64,000 nt of DNA from Arthrobacter sp. NicSoilB4 (GTDB lineage: Bacteria > Actinomycetota > Actinomycetes > Actinomycetales > Micrococcaceae), in the NCBI RefSeq assembly GCF_019977335.1, contig NZ_AP024653.1:1488001-1552000 (forward strand), given 5' to 3'. The notes beneath the pieces were generated by a model. That model was not told the DNA's origin and searched no databases. It saw nothing but the letters and a program-made list of their open reading frames with translations. The position numbers and the translations under genes were made by a program. Within the stretch, counting starts at the first letter, position 1. Each line of letters opens with the position of its first letter. Positions 62,802 through 64,000 of the stretch are shown here, in pieces.

Positions 62802-64000
62802 ATGCCGACGAGCGTCACCCGCACCCGCGGCGTCCGAATCACCGATCTGGCCAGGCTGGCCGCCGCCTGGGCTGCCTCGACCGTGGCCCTCATCGTCACA
62901 GGCGCGCTGGTGCCGGGGTTTTCCGCCACGAGCTGGTGGGCCTACGCCGCCGTGGCAGCGGCGGCCGGCATCGTCGGACTGGTCCTCCGGCCCCTGCTGG
63001 TGGAAATCTCGGCGAGGGTGGGCTGGCTGGCCGTGCTGCTGGCCGCCCTGCTGGGGCAGGCCCTGATCATGTATGTCGCCATCCGCCTGGTGCCCGGCAT
63101 TGAATCGACGCCGTGGACCGCCTTTGCCGCGACCTGGGTCAGTGCCGCCGTGGGCACCCTCATATCGTGGACCACCACGGCCGGAACCGACGACGGCCTC
63201 ATCACCTCGCTGGCCGGCAGGACACGCCGGCCGCAACCGGTGACCGATCCGGAGGTCGACGGCGTCCTGTTCGTCCAGCTCGATGGTGTCCCCTTCCCGG
63301 TCCTGCAGTGGGCGGTCCAGTCCGGGGGAGTGCCCCACATCCGGCGCTGGCTCGCCTCGGGGGACTACACGCTCCGCGAATGGACGCCCCAGCTGCCGTG
63401 CACCACCCCGGCCAGCCAGATGGGCATCCTGCACGGAACCGTTGACGGGATCCCCGCCTTCCGCTGGTACGACCGTGAGCTCAACAGGGTCCTCGTGGCG
63501 AACCGCCCGGCAGACGCCCGGGTGATCGAGGGAAAGCACAGCACCGGCCGCGGCCTGCTGTGCGACGACGGCGTCTCCATTTCGAACCTGTTCACCGGTG
63601 ACGCGGCCCGGTCCCTGCTGACGATGAGCAGGGTGGAGGTCCGGCACGGCTCCACCCAGACCCGACGTGCGTTCGCCTGGTTCTTCACATCGCCGAACGG
63701 GTTCATGCGCAGCTTCACCCGGACCGTCGGGGAGATCCTCAAGGAGCGCTGGCAGGCCCGGCGGCAGGTCAAGCGTGACCTCGACCCGCGCGTGCACCGG
63801 GACTGGACCTTCGCCCTGCTGCGGGCCGTCACCAACGGTCTCCTTCGCGACCTGAACACCGCCCTCGTGGCGGAGGAGCTGCACCGTGGCACGAAGAGCA
63901 TCTACGTCGACTACGTCGACTACGACGAGATCGCCCACCACGCAGGCATGTTCCGGCCCGAGTCGCTCGCCTCCCTGGACGGCCTGGACCGCACGCTCGG
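62802..64000 (+). CDS. Membrane-anchored alkaline phosphatase-fold phosphodiesterase (3' end outside window)
   Basis: The frame is open from ATG 62802 to the end of the window (399 codons), so it is 3'-truncated. Four membrane helices occupy residues about 20-130. A soluble domain then shows the type I phosphodiesterase/nucleotide pyrophosphatase layout: metal ligand Asp in FVQLDGVPFP, catalytic Thr in CTTPASQMGILHG, and a second metal site YVDYDEIAHHAG. The substrate is not evident. A -10-like CATACT lies six bases before the ATG. Start choice is moderate; the fold is clear. Confidence 0.8.
   Translation, partial: MPTSVTRTRGVRITDLARLAAAWAASTVALIVTGALVPGFSATSWWAYAAVAAAAGIVGLVLRPLLVEISARVGWLAVLLAALLGQALIMYVAIRLVPGIESTPWTAFAATWVSAAVGTLISWTTTAGTDDGLITSLAGRTRRPQPVTDPEVDGVLFVQLDGVPFPVLQWAVQSGGVPHIRRWLASGDYTLREWTPQLPCTTPASQMGILHGTVDGIPAFRWYDRELNRVLVANRPADARVIEGKHSTGRGLLCDDGVSISNLFTGDAARSLLTMSRVEVRHGSTQTRRAFAWFFTSPNGFMRSFTRTVGEILKERWQARRQVKRDLDPRVHRDWTFALLRAVTNGLLRDLNTALVAEELHRGTKSIYVDYVDYDEIAHHAGMFRPESLASLDGLDRTL

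Noticed and set aside
62802..63200. Prophage holin
   Set aside because: The membrane helices resemble a holin-like segment, but they are fused in frame to a phosphodiesterase domain and no phage genes are nearby.

Overview
The window is a GC-rich actinobacterial chromosome segment. Gene order and families point to the Micrococcaceae (Arthrobacter, Pseudarthrobacter and relatives): FtsA is absent, DivIVA, SepF and YggT lie downstream of ftsZ, a class II DAHP synthase sits beside a PASTA kinase, a polyphosphate-type glucokinase is present, and MurE lacks the diaminopimelate-selecting DNPR motif, as expected for L-Lys peptidoglycan. The placement is inferred from gene content; no database was searched. 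I see no insertion sequence, prophage, CRISPR array or obvious defence island.

Layout. 1-3797: a co-directional block tyrA (cut by the window edge), cmk, a PlsC-type acyltransferase and der, with overlapping junctions, followed by tRNA-Pro(GGG). 4080-5716: minus-strand adenylate kinase paralogue and Fpg/Nei glycosylase. 5862-8990: the conserved actinobacterial cluster gcvH, garA/odhI (FHA), ftsR (MerR), DUF151 nuclease, second MerR. 9123-16991: orphan ParA, pyruvate carboxylase, fatty-acyl-CoA ligase and ROK glucokinase; two related long palindromes occupy the two convergent gaps here. 16997-20125: a membrane protein and two tandem alpha/beta hydrolases, divergent from a second acyltransferase. 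20205-29817: aroG, PknL-like kinase, LysM transglycosylase, Rv2175c-like DNA-binding protein, polyprenyl synthase, lipoprotein, dinB and a DUF3040 protein.

30206-50427 is the division and cell wall (dcw) cluster: mraZ, rsmH, ftsL, ftsI, murE, murF, mraY, murD, ftsW, murG, murC, ftsQ, ftsZ, pgeF, yggS, sepF, yggT, divIVA. It covers peptidoglycan precursor synthesis from UDP-MurNAc to lipid II, the septal synthase and its partners, the Z-ring with its SepF anchor, and the polar organiser. lspA, an RluD-type pseudouridine synthase and dnaE follow. 55977-64000 holds a flavin reductase-like protein, a membrane protein, hisD, nrdR, an SDR, polyphosphate glucokinase, methionine aminopeptidase, a 55-residue SPOR-like protein, a small P-loop kinase and a membrane-anchored phosphodiesterase that runs off the end.

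The most informative non-coding signals are: three TGGAG repeats in 10-bp phase over the mraZ promoter; a perfect inverted repeat before ftsZ that could be the operator of FtsR, encoded in this same window; a recurrent TANNNT-N6-(G/A)TG arrangement implying leaderless mRNAs for aroG, pknL, dnaE, hisD and map; and the two palindromic elements in convergent gaps. The window is mainly conserved core genome, and I did not find a convincing new multi-gene system.
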